Origin: Deltaproteobacteria bacterium
GTDB lineage: Bacteria > Desulfobacterota > Binatia > UBA9968
Direction of reading: 5' to 3'
Length of the DNA stretch: 33,122 nt
Assembly: GCA_030688735.1 (NCBI GenBank)
Contig: JAUYJC010000595.1
Location: 1-33,122 of the forward strand
In this document: piece by piece, positions 14,606 through 24,068 of the stretch
How the letters are laid out: the number at the start of each line of letters is the position of its first letter
Numbering within the stretch: position 1 is the stretch's first letter
Program-made: the position numbers and the translations under genes
The notes under the pieces: generated by a model
The model's database searches: none
What the model saw: only the letters and a program-made list of their open reading frames with translations
What the model was told of the DNA's origin: nothing

Positions 14606-15502
14606 CTACTCCTTTTTCACCGCGTGGCCGCCGAACTCGTTCCTGAGCGCCGCGATGACTTTGGCCGAAAAAGAATCCTCCTGGCGCGACGCGAAGCGGG
14701 CGAACAGCGACAGCATCAGCACCGGCGCGGGCACGCTTTTTTCAATCGCCTCTTCCACCATCCAACGGCCTTCGCCGGAATCTTCGACGTAGCCCTTGAT
14801 GGACGCAAGCTCGGGATCTCTTGCGAAGGCGCTCTCGCACAGCTCCAGGAGCCACGAGCGCACCACGCTGCCCTGGTTCCAGAGATGCGATATTTTTTCC
14901 AGATCGAGATCGAATTGCGAGGCTTTCAGCAACTCGAAACCCTCGCCGTACGCCTGGAGCATACCGTATTCGATACCGTTATGGATCATCTTGACGAAAT
15001 GGCCGGCGCCGCACGGCCCGACGTGAAGAAAACCGTCCGCAGGCGCCAGCGTTTTGAAAATGGATTCGAGGCGGGCGACGGTTTCATTTTCGCCGCCGAT
15101 CATCATGCAGTAGCCGACCTTGAGCCCCCAGATGCCGCCGCTGGTGCCGGCGTCGACGAAGTGCAAGCCCTGTTGTTTGAGTTTTTCGGCGCGCCGAATT
15201 GAATCCTTGTAATTGGAATTGCCGCCGTCGATGAAAACGTCGCCTTTGGATAATTGGGGCAGCAACTGCTCGATGGTCTGATCGACGGGATCGCCCGCCG
15301 GAACCATGAGCCAGATCGCCCGCGGCGGGCTCAACTGTTTGACAAAATCGGCCAACGAGCGGGACCCCATGGCGCCGATGTCCACCACGCGTTGAATCGC
15401 CTCCGGACTGCGATCGTAGCTAATCACCCGGTGGCCGTCGCGCAGGAGCCGCTCGGTCATGTTGGCCCCCATGCGGCCCAGCCCTATCATGCCCAGTTCC
15501 AT
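14606..15502 (-). CDS. gnd: 6-phosphogluconate dehydrogenase, decarboxylating (short form)
   Basis: Converts 6-phosphogluconate to ribulose 5-phosphate, CO2 and NAD(P)H. The 298-residue protein belongs to the short class (YqeC/GndA-like; E. coli Gnd has about 470). It begins MELGMIGLGRMGANM with the GxGxxG dinucleotide site and contains FIDGGNSNYKDSIRRA, VDAGTSGGIWGLKVGYCMMI and the catalytic-region HFVKMIHNGIEYGMLQAYGE. The AAGGGG about eight bases upstream of the ATG is adequate. It is first of the tight gnd-zwf-glk-pgl run; the 231 bp gap before it, towards tal-pgi, carries a palindromic repeat. Confidence 0.93.
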   Translation of the reverse strand: MELGMIGLGRMGANMTERLLRDGHRVISYDRSPEAIQRVVDIGAMGSRSLADFVKQLSPPRAIWLMVPAGDPVDQTIEQLLPQLSKGDVFIDGGNSNYKDSIRRAEKLKQQGLHFVDAGTSGGIWGLKVGYCMMIGGENETVARLESIFKTLAPADGFLHVGPCGAGHFVKMIHNGIEYGMLQAYGEGFELLKASQFDLDLEKISHLWNQGSVVRSWLLELCESAFARDPELASIKGYVEDSGEGRWMVEEAIEKSVPAPVLMLSLFARFASRQEDSFSAKVIAALRNEFGGHAVKKE

Positions 15503-15579
15503 GCGTATTTCCCCTTCCGTGGAGAACTAGTGGGTTATCCCGGAAATCTGCCACAAATTTTGCAGCTCATTCCGCTCAA

Positions 15580-15667
15580 AAATCTCCCCTTCCCCTCTTT
15601 TCCAAAGAGGGGTTAAAGCCCTACGGAGAAGATTCCCCCTTTGAAAAAGGGGGACAGAGGGGGATTT
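15580..15667. repeat. G/C-run palindromic repeat with two internal hairpins
   Basis: Inverted arms AAATCTCCCCTTCCCC (from 15580) and GGGGGACAGAGGGGGATTT (to 15667) each contain a smaller hairpin: CCCCTCTTT with AAAGAGGGG, and CCCCCTTT with AAAGGGGG. Similar 'TCCCCCTCTG...AAAGGGGG' elements occur between genes in many environmental bacterial genomes. It lies between tal-pgi and gnd. Confidence 0.8.
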
Positions 15668-15733
15668 GAGTCCGAGTTCAGCCGCTGTCATAGTCGGCGT
15701 TTTTGAATTTACTTCTGAGACACCACACGAGCA

Positions 15734-18496
15734 CTACGCTTTAACCGCCTCCGCCAATTGATTCAGGCCATTCGCCGGATCGCTTCCGAGATCTACTCTG
15801 AGGACGCGGCGCCGGCGCTGTTTGAGCGCGGCAAAATCACCCGCGGCCTGAGCTTGGATCAAGGCGTCGAACGTATAGTTCGTCTCCGGCACAGAAAGGT
15901 TATCGGCAGGTTGATCGATAATCTGAAGGACCAAAGCCGAGTTGGGACCGCCCTTGTGCAGTTGGCCGGTGGAGTGGAGAAAGCGCGGGCCAAAGCCGAG
16001 CGTCGTGGCTACTCCCAGGCGGTCGCGCAGGGAAGCGCAGATCGCTTGCAGCTTCGCGGTGTTTTCCGGCGACGGTTCGAGATATGCCTGAACGACCACA
16101 TAGTCCCGCTTCTTTTTGCCGTTAAGCCAGCCGGACAGCGCGAGCCCAAATCCCTCTTGATCCATCACGGACACTTCGTTTTTGCGCCCGGCGCCGCTCG
16201 TCTTGCCGCCCGATTTTTTTTCCATGGCCTTCTTGGCCAGGTCCTTCGCCAACTGAACGTCGGGCTGGTTGAACGGGTTAATGCCGAGCACCGCGCCCGC
16301 GGCGGCCACCGCCACTTCCCAGCGAAAGAACTCTTGGCCGAGGTCGTACTTGTCGTTCAAATCGATGCTCGCGATCGGATGGCCGTTGGCCTCCAGCGCC
16401 GCCACCTGCCGGTCCAGGTTGTGATTTTCGTCGCCGTCAAGCCGGAGATAGACAAAGAAACGGTCGTCGCCATATTTTTCCGGCGCACCCATCTCTTCGG
16501 TGGCCACTGGCACGATGCCTTTGCGATTCTTGCCGGTGCTCTCGGCGATGAGCTGCTCTGCCCAAGCGGGAAATGCCCCCAGCGAGGGAGACACCAGTAA
16601 AGTGACTTTGTCGCGCTTGAGCAGGGCCAGGTCGCCCAGTACGGCGCCCAAACCCAGCGCCGGATTAGCCGATTCCGGCACGGTGGGCGCCAGGGCCTCG
16701 CTCATGCGCCGCGCGCGCGCCAGCACTTCGCCGACATCGACGCCGATCAGCGCCGCCGGCACCAGACCGAAAACCGTCAGCGCCGAGTAGCGTCCGCCGA
16801 CTTCTTGCGGTGCGTTGAAAGTCGCGCGAAATTTTCGCTCGCCGGCCAATTTCTCCAGGGGAGTGCCGGGGTCCGTGATTGCCACGAAGTGCCGGCCCGG
16901 CTCGGGGTTCACGCGTTTGAGCTTGTCCCAGAAATAATTGAAGAACGAGTTGGTCTCCGTCGTCGTGCCCGACTTGCTCGAAACCAGGAACAGAGTATGG
17001 GCCAGGTCGATTTGCGACTCGACAGCTTTCACCGCCCCCGGATGGGTGCTGTCTAGAACTCTCAATTCTGGGTACCCCGGCGCATTGCCGAAAGTTTGCT
17101 GGAACACTTCGGGTGCCAGACTCGATCCGCCCATGCCTAGAAGCACGACATGCTTGATGCCGTCGGCTTTGGCTTGGTCGGCAAAGGCGCGCAGGTCCGG
17201 CACCATGGTTTCCATCGCCTGCGGCAGTTCAAGCCACCCGAGACGGTCCGTCAGTTCCGGCTGCGGGTGCGAAGACCACAGCGTTCCGTCTTTTTCCCAC
17301 AACCGGCTGGAGAATTTTTGAATCTCCCAGTCCTTGATCAAGCGCTTGACGCGCCGCTCGTAGCCGCCGATGCGCAGCTCCTGGTGATCGAGCCCGATGG
17401 GCAGGATCATTCGGCGTTTCTTTTCCAGCGCCGCCATCAGTTGGTCGAAGGACGCGGCAAAGGACGCGACGCCGTCCTGCTGAAGCTTTTCCGTGATCGC
17501 ATCGAGATCGATGCCCACCGCCCGCAGGCGGCCGAGCGCCGCCGCCGCCTCATCGAGACTTTCCCGCACCGCGTCCTCGATGATCTTGCCGTGGTCGCGA
17601 TAGGCGTTGAGCGTCTCCGGCGGCAGCGTGTTGACAGTCTCGGGCCCGATGAGATTTTCCACGTAGAGAACATCGGAGTATTTCGGGTTCTTGGTGCCGG
17701 TGCTGGCCCACAGCGGTCGCTGCACTCTGGCCCCTCGTTGGCGTAGCGCTGCGAAGCCCTCGCCGTGAAAGATCTGCAGAAAACGCTCATAAACGATTTT
17801 CGAATTGGCGACGGCGACCTTCCCGAGAAGCGACAGCGCCTGCGCCGTGCCTAAACTTTCCAGCGCCTTGTCCACCGCGGTGTCGACGCGGCTGACGAAG
17901 AACGACGCTACCGAGGCGACTTTTGCCGGATCGGCGCAGCGCTCCACGCCTTTGATGTAGGCGCGCGCCACCGCTTCGTAATGCTTCATAGAAAACATCA
18001 GCGTGACGTTGACGCTGACGCCGGCGGCAATGAGTTCTTCGATGGCCGGAATGCCCGCCGGCGTGGCCGGAACTTTGATCATCACGTTGGGCCGACCTAC
18101 GGCCGCGCGCAGCCGTTTCGCTTCGCTGATCGTGCGCTCGGTGTCGTGGGCCAAATGGGGCGAAATTTCGAGGCTGACATAGCCGTCGGCGCCGTCGCTT
18201 TCGTCGTAGACCGGGCGCAGCACGTCGGCGGCCATTTGAATGTCCTCGACGGCGAGCGGCTCATAGAGTTTTTCCACGTCGGCCTGCGGGTCTTGGGCGA
18301 GCAACGCGCCGAGCGCCTCGTCGTAGTCCGTGCTGCCGGCGATGGCTTTCTCGAAAATCGTCGGATTGCTGGTCACCCCGCGGATGCCGTCCTCTTCTAC
18401 CAGGCGCTTGAGCTCGCCGCGGCGAACGAGGTCGCGCCGAATATAGTCGAGCCAGACAGACTGTCCCTGTTTCAGTAGCTCCTTTAGAGGGTTCAT
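15734..18496 (-). CDS. tal-pgi: Bifunctional transaldolase / glucose-6-phosphate isomerase
   Basis: A 920-residue fusion. Residues 1 to about 370 are transaldolase: GVTSNPTIFEKAIAGS (40-55), Schiff-base lysine Lys141 in VMIKVPATPAG, and VASVASFFVSRVD. From about 385 on it is phosphoglucose isomerase: VVLLGMGGSSLAPEVF, FLVSSKSGTTTETNSFFNYF, and a C-terminal HKGGPNSALVLQII. Transaldolase exchanges three-carbon units between sugar phosphates. The isomerase returns fructose 6-phosphate to glucose 6-phosphate, so the fusion closes a pentose phosphate cycle feeding zwf. The fusion is known in several bacterial groups. AAGGA precedes ATG 18496. Flanking gaps carry palindromic repeats. Confidence 0.95.
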   Translation of the reverse strand: MNPLKELLKQGQSVWLDYIRRDLVRRGELKRLVEEDGIRGVTSNPTIFEKAIAGSTDYDEALGALLAQDPQADVEKLYEPLAVEDIQMAADVLRPVYDESDGADGYVSLEISPHLAHDTERTISEAKRLRAAVGRPNVMIKVPATPAGIPAIEELIAAGVSVNVTLMFSMKHYEAVARAYIKGVERCADPAKVASVASFFVSRVDTAVDKALESLGTAQALSLLGKVAVANSKIVYERFLQIFHGEGFAALRQRGARVQRPLWASTGTKNPKYSDVLYVENLIGPETVNTLPPETLNAYRDHGKIIEDAVRESLDEAAAALGRLRAVGIDLDAITEKLQQDGVASFAASFDQLMAALEKKRRMILPIGLDHQELRIGGYERRVKRLIKDWEIQKFSSRLWEKDGTLWSSHPQPELTDRLGWLELPQAMETMVPDLRAFADQAKADGIKHVVLLGMGGSSLAPEVFQQTFGNAPGYPELRVLDSTHPGAVKAVESQIDLAHTLFLVSSKSGTTTETNSFFNYFWDKLKRVNPEPGRHFVAITDPGTPLEKLAGERKFRATFNAPQEVGGRYSALTVFGLVPAALIGVDVGEVLARARRMSEALAPTVPESANPALGLGAVLGDLALLKRDKVTLLVSPSLGAFPAWAEQLIAESTGKNRKGIVPVATEEMGAPEKYGDDRFFVYLRLDGDENHNLDRQVAALEANGHPIASIDLNDKYDLGQEFFRWEVAVAAAGAVLGINPFNQPDVQLAKDLAKKAMEKKSGGKTSGAGRKNEVSVMDQEGFGLALSGWLNGKKKRDYVVVQAYLEPSPENTAKLQAICASLRDRLGVATTLGFGPRFLHSTGQLHKGGPNSALVLQIIDQPADNLSVPETNYTFDALIQAQAAGDFAALKQRRRRVLRVDLGSDPANGLNQLAEAVKA

Positions 18497-18582
18497 GTTC
18501 GGTTGTCCTTACTTTGCGGATATTCAGGCTCTTGTGTGGCTGACCTGGTTAACGCTATTTCAGTGCAAGGACTCGGAAATTG

Positions 18583-18656
18583 CACCGCGGAGGCGCTGAG
18601 GTCGCGGAGAAGGGGGAGTAGAAAATAATCTCTGCGTACTCTGCGTCTCTGTGGTG
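18583..18656. repeat. Palindromic intergenic repeat (CACCGCGGAGGCG family)
   Basis: Left arm 18583-18609 (CACCGCGGAGGCGCTGAGG...) is an inverted, slightly diverged copy of the right arm 18630-18656 (...CTCTGCGTCTCTGTGGTG), with a purine-rich loop of about 20 bases. This family recurs between genes in many bacterial genomes. It occupies the 190 bp gap between rpiB and tal-pgi. Confidence 0.8.
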
Positions 18657-18686
18657 AATAGTCCTTCACAGTAATCCCGGAAGACC

Positions 18687-19145
18687 TTACTTTGCCTTCC
18701 CGTAGCGCTTTTCCAGCGCTTTGATTTTTTCCAGACGGCGGCGGTGGCGTTCTTCGCCGGTGAATTTCGCGCCCAAGAAATTGTCCACCAGCTCCCGCGC
18801 CAACTCGATGCCGATAACCCGGGCGCCGAGCACCAAAATATTCATATCGTCGTGCTCCACGCCCTGGCGCGCCGAGTATGTATCGTGACACACCGCGGCG
18901 CGTATGCCCGGAATCTTGTTCGCCGAAACCGACGCGCCCACGCCGCTGCCGCAAATCAGCAGGCCGCGCTCGGCGCGACCGTCGAGAAGAACTTTACTCA
19001 CCGCTTCGGCATAGTCGGGATAATCCACCGGATCGTCGCTGTTGGTCCCGACATCGATGACCTCATGGCCTCGGTGGCGCAGATAGGCGACCAGTATCTG
19101 TTTGAGGTCGAAGCCCGCGTGATCGGCGCCGACGGCGATGCGCAT
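18687..19145 (-). CDS. rpiB: Ribose-5-phosphate isomerase B
   Basis: Interconverts ribulose 5-phosphate and ribose 5-phosphate. The 152-residue product matches RpiB/Lac[17 protein letters not shown] at the start, [20 protein letters not shown], catalytic Cys65 in [17 protein letters not shown], and His87/His98 in [15 protein letters not shown]. The ribosome site AGGAG lies six bases before the ATG. It sits between tkt and tal-pgi with palindromic repeats in both gaps, so whether the three form one transcript is unclear. Confidence 0.95.
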   Translation of the reverse strand: MRIAVGADHAGFDLKQILVAYLRHRGHEVIDVGTNSDDPVDYPDYAEAVSKVLLDGRAERGLLICGSGVGASVSANKIPGIRAAVCHDTYSARQGVEHDDMNILVLGARVIGIELARELVDNFLGAKFTGEERHRRRLEKIKALEKRYGKAK

Positions 19146-19161
19146 CCGCTACTCCTGTAGG

Positions 19162-19251
19162 GAGTGCTGAGTTATGAGTACTGAGTGCTGAGTAAAAAAA
19201 CCAACGGCCCAACAAAGATTTGCATTACTCAGCACTCGTTACTCAGCACTC
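19162..19251. repeat. Palindromic repeat (ACTCAGCACTC family) reaching into the tkt stop codon
   Basis: Left arm 19162-19195 (GAGTGCTGAGTTATGAGTAC...) and right arm 19225-19251 (TTACTCAGCACTCGTTACTC...) are inverted copies, with a seven-base length difference in the arms. The right arm overlaps the first two bases of the transketolase stop region (TGA at 19252-19250). It lies between tkt and rpiB. Confidence 0.82.
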
Positions 19252-21301
19252 AGGACTTTAGCAGCGCCAGGGCGCGCTGCACCACGTTATCCACGGTGAA
19301 GCCGAATTTTTTCTGGAGCTGCTGAAACGGCGCCGACCCGCCGAAGCCTTTCATGCCGATGACCGCGCCCTCGGCGCCGACATACTGCGCCCAGCCCAGA
19401 GTCGAACCCTGCTCGACGGCGACGCGCGCGCTCACGGCGGGGGGCAAAACTTGCTCGCGGTAGACCCGCTCTTGAAGCTCGAATAGTTCCCACGAGGGCA
19501 TGCTGACGACGCGCGCGGCGATCCCTTCCTGCTTGAGCCGTTCGTAAGCGTCAACGCACAGGGAAACTTCACTGCCGGTGCCGATGAGGATGACCTGTGG
19601 TTTGCCGCCTTCGGCGTCGGCCAAGACATAAGCGCCCTTAGACAAGCCGGATGCCGGCGCATATTTCCCGCGATCCAACGTCGGCACCGCTTGGCGCGTC
19701 AAGGCGAGCGCCGCGGGTGCATGTTTTAGCTCCATGACCACGCGCCAGGCTTCGGCCACCTCGTTGGCGTCCGCCGGGCGAATATTAATCAGTCCAGGGA
19801 CAGCCCGCAGTGAGGCAAGTTGCTCCACCGGCTGGTGCGTCGGCCCGTCCTCGCCGACGCCGATGGAATCATGGGTGAAGACGTGAAGTGCGGGAATCTC
19901 CATCAGCGCCGCCAGACGGATCGCCGGGCGGGCGTAGTCGCTGAAAATCAGAAAGCCGGAGCCATAGGCGCGCACGCCGCAGAGTGTCATGCCGTTAACG
20001 ATGGCGGCCATCGCGTGCTCGCGCACGCCGAAGTGGAAATTGCGCGCGGCGAAACTGCCGGCGGCGAAATCGCCCGTGCCGTCGAACGTCAAACGCGTCT
20101 TGGTCGACGGCGCCAGGTCCGCCGAGCCGCCCATGAGCCAGGGAACGTTCTTGGCGATGGCGTTGAGCACCTTGGCCGAGGAATCGCGTGTCGCCAGGCC
20201 TTTCGGATCGGCGGGAAAGCTCGGAATATCTTTGTCCCAGCCAGTAGGGAGATCACGTCGCTGCATCCTTTCGAGCTGATCCGCAAGGTCTGGATGATTG
20301 GCTTTGTAGCCGGCGAATTTCCCCGCCCACGCCTCACGCACGGCGCGACCGCGCTTGCCGAGGAGCCGTTCGAAGTTTTCTTGCACCCCTTCAGGAACCA
20401 GAAACTTGGCGTCTTCGGGCCAGCCGTAATTTTTCTTGGTGAGTTTGATTTCTTCTTCGCCCAGCGGCTCGCCGTGCGCCGCCGCGGTATCCTGTTTATT
20501 GGGCGCGCCGAAAGCGATGTGGCTGTCGACGATGATCAACGTCGGCCGATCGTTGCACTGCCGGAAATTCTTGAGCGCCCGGTCCAGAGCGTCTTGATCG
20601 TTAGCATCGGCCACCTGGGTCACGTTCCACCCGTAGGCTTCGAACCGTTTGCCGACGTCCTCCGAAAGCGCCAGATGGGTGCTGCCTTCGATGGTAATCC
20701 GGTTGCTGTCGTAGATCCAGCAGAGATTGCTGAGTTTCAAATGCCCCGCCAACGACGCCGCTTCGCTGCTGATGCCTTCCATCATATCGCCGTCACCGCA
20801 CAGGGCGTAAACGTCGAAATCGAAAATCTCGAAGCCCGGCCGGTTGAAGTAGGTTCCCATCCATTTCGACGCGACCGCCATGCCGACGCTGTTGGCTACG
20901 CCCTGGCCCAACGGGCCGGTGGTGGTCTCGACGCCGGCCGTCAATCCATATTCGGGATGCCCCGGCGTTTTGCTATCGAGCTGGCGAAACTTTTTGATAT
21001 CGTCGAGCGTCAACGCCGGCTGATTGAGCACTTGGTTTTTGGCATCCACCGCGCGCACGCCGGCGAGATATAGAGTCGAATAGAGCAGCATCGACGCGTG
21101 ACCGATGGACAGCACGAAGCGGTCACGGTTCGGCCAGAGCGGATCGGCGGGATCGTAGTTAAGATGGCGCTGCCACAGGCCGTACATTACCGGCGCCATC
21201 GACATCGGCGTGCCCGGATGGCCGGAGTTGGCCTTCTGCACGGCGTCCATCGATAGGGTGCGAATAGTGTTGATACAGAGTTGATCGATCGATTGACTCA
21301 T
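19250..21301 (-). CDS. tkt: Transketolase
   Basis: Thiamine-diphosphate enzyme moving two-carbon units between sugar phosphates. About 683 residues. Landmarks are [20 protein letters not shown] near the N-terminus, the cofactor motif [20 protein letters not shown], then [19 protein letters not shown] and a C-terminal [18 protein letters not shown]-like segment. ATG 21301 (MSQSIDQL) is favoured, since GGAGGGAG lies nine bases ahead; ATG 21310 is in frame but too close to it. The last codons run into a palindromic repeat that supplies the stop. The GH15 gene ends 53 bp upstream of the start. Confidence 0.95.
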   Translation of the reverse strand: MSQSIDQLCINTIRTLSMDAVQKANSGHPGTPMSMAPVMYGLWQRHLNYDPADPLWPNRDRFVLSIGHASMLLYSTLYLAGVRAVDAKNQVLNQPALTLDDIKKFRQLDSKTPGHPEYGLTAGVETTTGPLGQGVANSVGMAVASKWMGTYFNRPGFEIFDFDVYALCGDGDMMEGISSEAASLAGHLKLSNLCWIYDSNRITIEGSTHLALSEDVGKRFEAYGWNVTQVADANDQDALDRALKNFRQCNDRPTLIIVDSHIAFGAPNKQDTAAAHGEPLGEEEIKLTKKNYGWPEDAKFLVPEGVQENFERLLGKRGRAVREAWAGKFAGYKANHPDLADQLERMQRRDLPTGWDKDIPSFPADPKGLATRDSSAKVLNAIAKNVPWLMGGSADLAPSTKTRLTFDGTGDFAAGSFAARNFHFGVREHAMAAIVNGMTLCGVRAYGSGFLIFSDYARPAIRLAALMEIPALHVFTHDSIGVGEDGPTHQPVEQLASLRAVPGLINIRPADANEVAEAWRVVMELKHAPAALALTRQAVPTLDRGKYAPASGLSKGAYVLADAEGGKPQVILIGTGSEVSLCVDAYERLKQEGIAARVVSMPSWELFELQERVYREQVLPPAVSARVAVEQGSTLGWAQYVGAEGAVIGMKGFGGSAPFQQLQKKFGFTVDNVVQRALALLKS

Positions 21302-21354
21302 GGAGCCCATCTCCCTCCGAAATTCTCGCCGCCGTGCGACAGAATCCGAAAACC

Positions 21355-23172
21355 TTACTTTCCTTTGGCCAGAACGCGATCTAGATTGAAAGCCGCGCTG
21401 ATCAAGCCCAAATGGGTAAAGGCCTGCGGAAAATTGCCGAGCGCCTCGCCGCAGTGGCCGATCTCCTCCGCATAAAGCCCCACATGATTAGCATAACCAA
21501 GCATTTTTTCGAACATCAAGCGCGCCTCGTCGACGCGGCCCGCGCGGGTCAACGCTTCCACCAACCAGAAGCTGCAAATGCTGAATGCCCCCTCCCGGCC
21601 GGGTAGACCATCCGGCGAATTTCCCTCCCGAATGTCGTAACGGTGTACCAGGCTATCGAGAGAAAGCCGCTCTTGAATGCGGTTAATCGTTCTCAACATT
21701 CGCGGATCGGTGGGGGAGAGGAAGAACACCAGCGGCATGAGCAGATTGCTCGCGTCCATGCGATCGGAACCGTAGGACTGGACGAACGCGTCGATTTTCT
21801 GGTCCCAGGCCCGGTCCATGATTTCGCGGTAGATCTCATCCCTGATTCTAAGCCAGCGTTGATGATCGGCCGGGAAACTTCGCTTAGCGGCCAACCTCAG
21901 ACCGCGGTCGAGGGCCACCCAACACATGAGCTTGGAGTACACGAAATGGCGCGGTCCGCCGCGCACCTCCCAGATGCCCTCGTCGGGCTCGCGCCAATGA
22001 TCGCAGACATAGTCGAGCAGCCGTTCCAAATTGCGCCACAGATCGTAGGAAATCGGCGCGCCATATTTATTGTACAAATAGACCGAATCCATCAGCTCGC
22101 CGTAGATATCGAGCTGGGACTGGCGATAGGCGGCGTTGCCGATACGTACCGGTTTCGAGCCGCGATAGCCGTCGAGGTGACTCAGTTCGGATTCCGGAAT
22201 TTCATGCCGCCCCTCGATGGTGTAAATCGGCTGCAGCGAGCCGTCGCGGCCGAGCTCACGACAACGCTGCTCCAGCCAGCCCATGAAACTCTCCGCTTCG
22301 TTATTGAAACCCAGGCGCATCAGGCCGTAGAGCGTAAAACTCGCGTCGCGTATCCAACAATAGCGGTAGTCCCAGTTGCGCAGCCCGCCGATTGCCTCCG
22401 GTAAACTGGTGGTCGGTGCCGCGACGATCGCGCCGGTGGGGGCATAAGTAAGAAGCTTCAACACCAGCGCCGATCGCTGCACCATCTCGCGCCAGCGCCC
22501 GGTATATCGGCACTGCGACAGCCAGCTCTTCCAGAAATCAACCGTATGATGAAATGCTGCACTGCCATCCTCTTCCGGAATGAGCAGACTGGCCTCGCTT
22601 CCCCTATCCGCCTGGCGCAAATAGAAAGTCGCCGAGTTGCCGCGCGCCAACGCAAAATCAGCCGTCACTCCCGTTTCTTGAAGGTCGAGGGGCAAAGGAG
22701 AAACCAAACCGACGGCGCACGAAGAACTGAGGAAGGCGACACCTTGAGGGTAGGGTTGAACGTTGTGTTTCTCACGCGCGTAATCGAATGCCGGAAAACA
22801 CTCCAGGCGAAAGCGCATGTTCCCGGCCACCGTGCTTACGCGCCGGATGATCTGATGATAGTTTGATCGTTTGCCTTCGAGGCTGCGCGCCTCGATGGGC
22901 ATGAAGTCGGTGACCTCGGCGATGCCTTCGTCGCTGTAGATGCGGATGAGCAGCACGTTGGTCTCCGGCAAGTAAAGTTGCTTGCGGCGCACCGGGGCCA
23001 CGGCCGCGATCTTAAAATAGCCGCCCTTTTTGTCGTCCAGAAGCGCGGCGAAAACGCTCGGCGAGTCGAAATGCGGCAGGCAGCACCAATCGATGGAGCC
23101 GTCGATGCCGACCAACGCAACGGTGTGCAAGTCGCCAATGATGCCGTAATCTTCAATGCTTTTGTAGGACAT
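21355..23172 (-). CDS. Glycoside hydrolase family 15 protein (glucoamylase or trehalase type)
   Basis: A 605-residue cytoplasmic protein. The N-terminal domain starts [20 protein letters not shown] with [20 protein letters not shown], typical of GH15. The (alpha/alpha)6 barrel contains [20 protein letters not shown] and the C-terminal [20 protein letters not shown] segment, where the catalytic acids are expected. The family splits alpha-glucans or trehalose into glucose; the two cannot be told apart here. ATG 23172 gives the canonical N-terminus, with no strong ribosome site. It leads the pentose phosphate block, so released glucose could pass to glk and zwf. Confidence 0.9.
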   Translation of the reverse strand: MSYKSIEDYGIIGDLHTVALVGIDGSIDWCCLPHFDSPSVFAALLDDKKGGYFKIAAVAPVRRKQLYLPETNVLLIRIYSDEGIAEVTDFMPIEARSLEGKRSNYHQIIRRVSTVAGNMRFRLECFPAFDYAREKHNVQPYPQGVAFLSSSCAVGLVSPLPLDLQETGVTADFALARGNSATFYLRQADRGSEASLLIPEEDGSAAFHHTVDFWKSWLSQCRYTGRWREMVQRSALVLKLLTYAPTGAIVAAPTTSLPEAIGGLRNWDYRYCWIRDASFTLYGLMRLGFNNEAESFMGWLEQRCRELGRDGSLQPIYTIEGRHEIPESELSHLDGYRGSKPVRIGNAAYRQSQLDIYGELMDSVYLYNKYGAPISYDLWRNLERLLDYVCDHWREPDEGIWEVRGGPRHFVYSKLMCWVALDRGLRLAAKRSFPADHQRWLRIRDEIYREIMDRAWDQKIDAFVQSYGSDRMDASNLLMPLVFFLSPTDPRMLRTINRIQERLSLDSLVHRYDIREGNSPDGLPGREGAFSICSFWLVEALTRAGRVDEARLMFEKMLGYANHVGLYAEEIGHCGEALGNFPQAFTHLGLISAAFNLDRVLAKGK

Positions 23173-23320
23173 GCCGACTTTACCTGGCGAGCGTAGTCTC
23201 CTGGCCAAGCAGACAACCAAGATAAATTTTACCCTATCATATTAACGATCCGCTGTTAGGGGCTAAAGATCAAAACTTGGAGAAACCACTGTACCCTTCT
23301 TCAACACCCGCGCGCGCCGG

Positions 23321-23338
23321 AAAATTCCCGTGACGGGA
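23321..23338 (-). terminator. Rho-independent-type terminator after the arsenosugar operon
   Basis: On the minus strand TCCCG-TCA-CGGGA (23338-23326) is followed directly by ATTTT. It begins 26 bases after the stop of the last gene of the operon. The stem is short (five pairs) but GC-rich, and the position fits. Confidence 0.5.
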
Positions 23339-23363
23339 GCATAGCGGTCTGTCGGGCAATGGG

Positions 23364-24068
23364 CTAAGACTCCGGCCGTGTTTCTCGCTGGTCGAGACCG
23401 AGGCGCCGCAAAAATTCGAGAGTTAGCTTCATGGCGGATGCGCAATCTGGGGGGAGTTGTGATTTCATGCGGCGCAGGTCGTCGACGGTATCGATATCAA
23501 ACCAGGTGGGTAGAAGGTGAAATTCGATTTTCGACGCACTCAGTTTAGCCGTGGTTTGTGCCAGCACTCGATCATGGCTCCAGGTCATCCCGTCGAAGAT
23601 CTGCGGTGTTGAGCGATTCATGCCGACAAGATAATAACCGCCGTCGCGGCTCGGTCCGAGAACGACGCGCTCGCCGGCGACTTCCAGTGCGGTGAAAGCC
23701 TCTGCTAAATTGCGCAGCGGCACGGGAGCCAAATCGCCGCCGATAAGAACCATGTTTCGATGCCCTTGGGCGCGCAGCCAGTCAAACACCCCGTTCATTC
23801 TCGCGCCGAGATCGTCGCCTTCTTGGGCGAACAGCCGAAACGGCGCGGACGCAAGCTCGGCCATCGAAGCACGCGCATCGTCGGGCGTGAAGGCGAGATA
23901 GAGATCAGCGGATTTAAGACCGCTGAGATGATTGAGTTGATCCACCAGTAGAGCGCGGGACAGCTCCGCCGCTTCTTCAGGGGTGAGCACCGGCAGCAAG
24001 CGCGTTTTGACCTGGCCGGCCACCGGCGCCTTGGCCATCACCGCTAGGGCATTAGCGCGTGTCGGCAT
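23364..24068 (-). CDS. TIGR04282-family arsenosugar biosynthesis glycosyltransferase (DUF2064)
   Basis: A 234-residue nucleotide-diphospho-sugar-transferase-fold protein. It begins ANALAVMAKAPVAGQVKTRL, with LVDQLNHL, VLIGGDLAPVP and VVLGPSRDGGYYLVGMNR, the DUF2064/TIGR04282 signature. The family is named for its regular occurrence in arsenosugar clusters; the exact reaction has not been demonstrated to my knowledge. It overlaps the TIGR04283 gene by 17 bases and is last in the operon, followed by a terminator hairpin. Cytoplasmic, with no signal peptide. Confidence 0.88.
   Translation of the reverse strand: MPTRANALAVMAKAPVAGQVKTRLLPVLTPEEAAELSRALLVDQLNHLSGLKSADLYLAFTPDDARASMAELASAPFRLFAQEGDDLGARMNGVFDWLRAQGHRNMVLIGGDLAPVPLRNLAEAFTALEVAGERVVLGPSRDGGYYLVGMNRSTPQIFDGMTWSHDRVLAQTTAKLSASKIEFHLLPTWFDIDTVDDLRRMKSQLPPDCASAMKLTLEFLRRLGLDQRETRPES

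Noticed and set aside
19479-19489. Further GGGAAC-like boxes inside tkt, fabF, the epimerase-like gene and GH15
   Set aside because: They lie inside coding regions and lack GTT at the fixed 16-base spacing.
19820-21073. Long open frame opposite transketolase, and similar long frames opposite tal-pgi, zwf, glk and the flavoprotein
   Set aside because: These are antisense shadows of GC-rich genes with strong codon bias; the translations show no recognisable domain and no ribosome sites.
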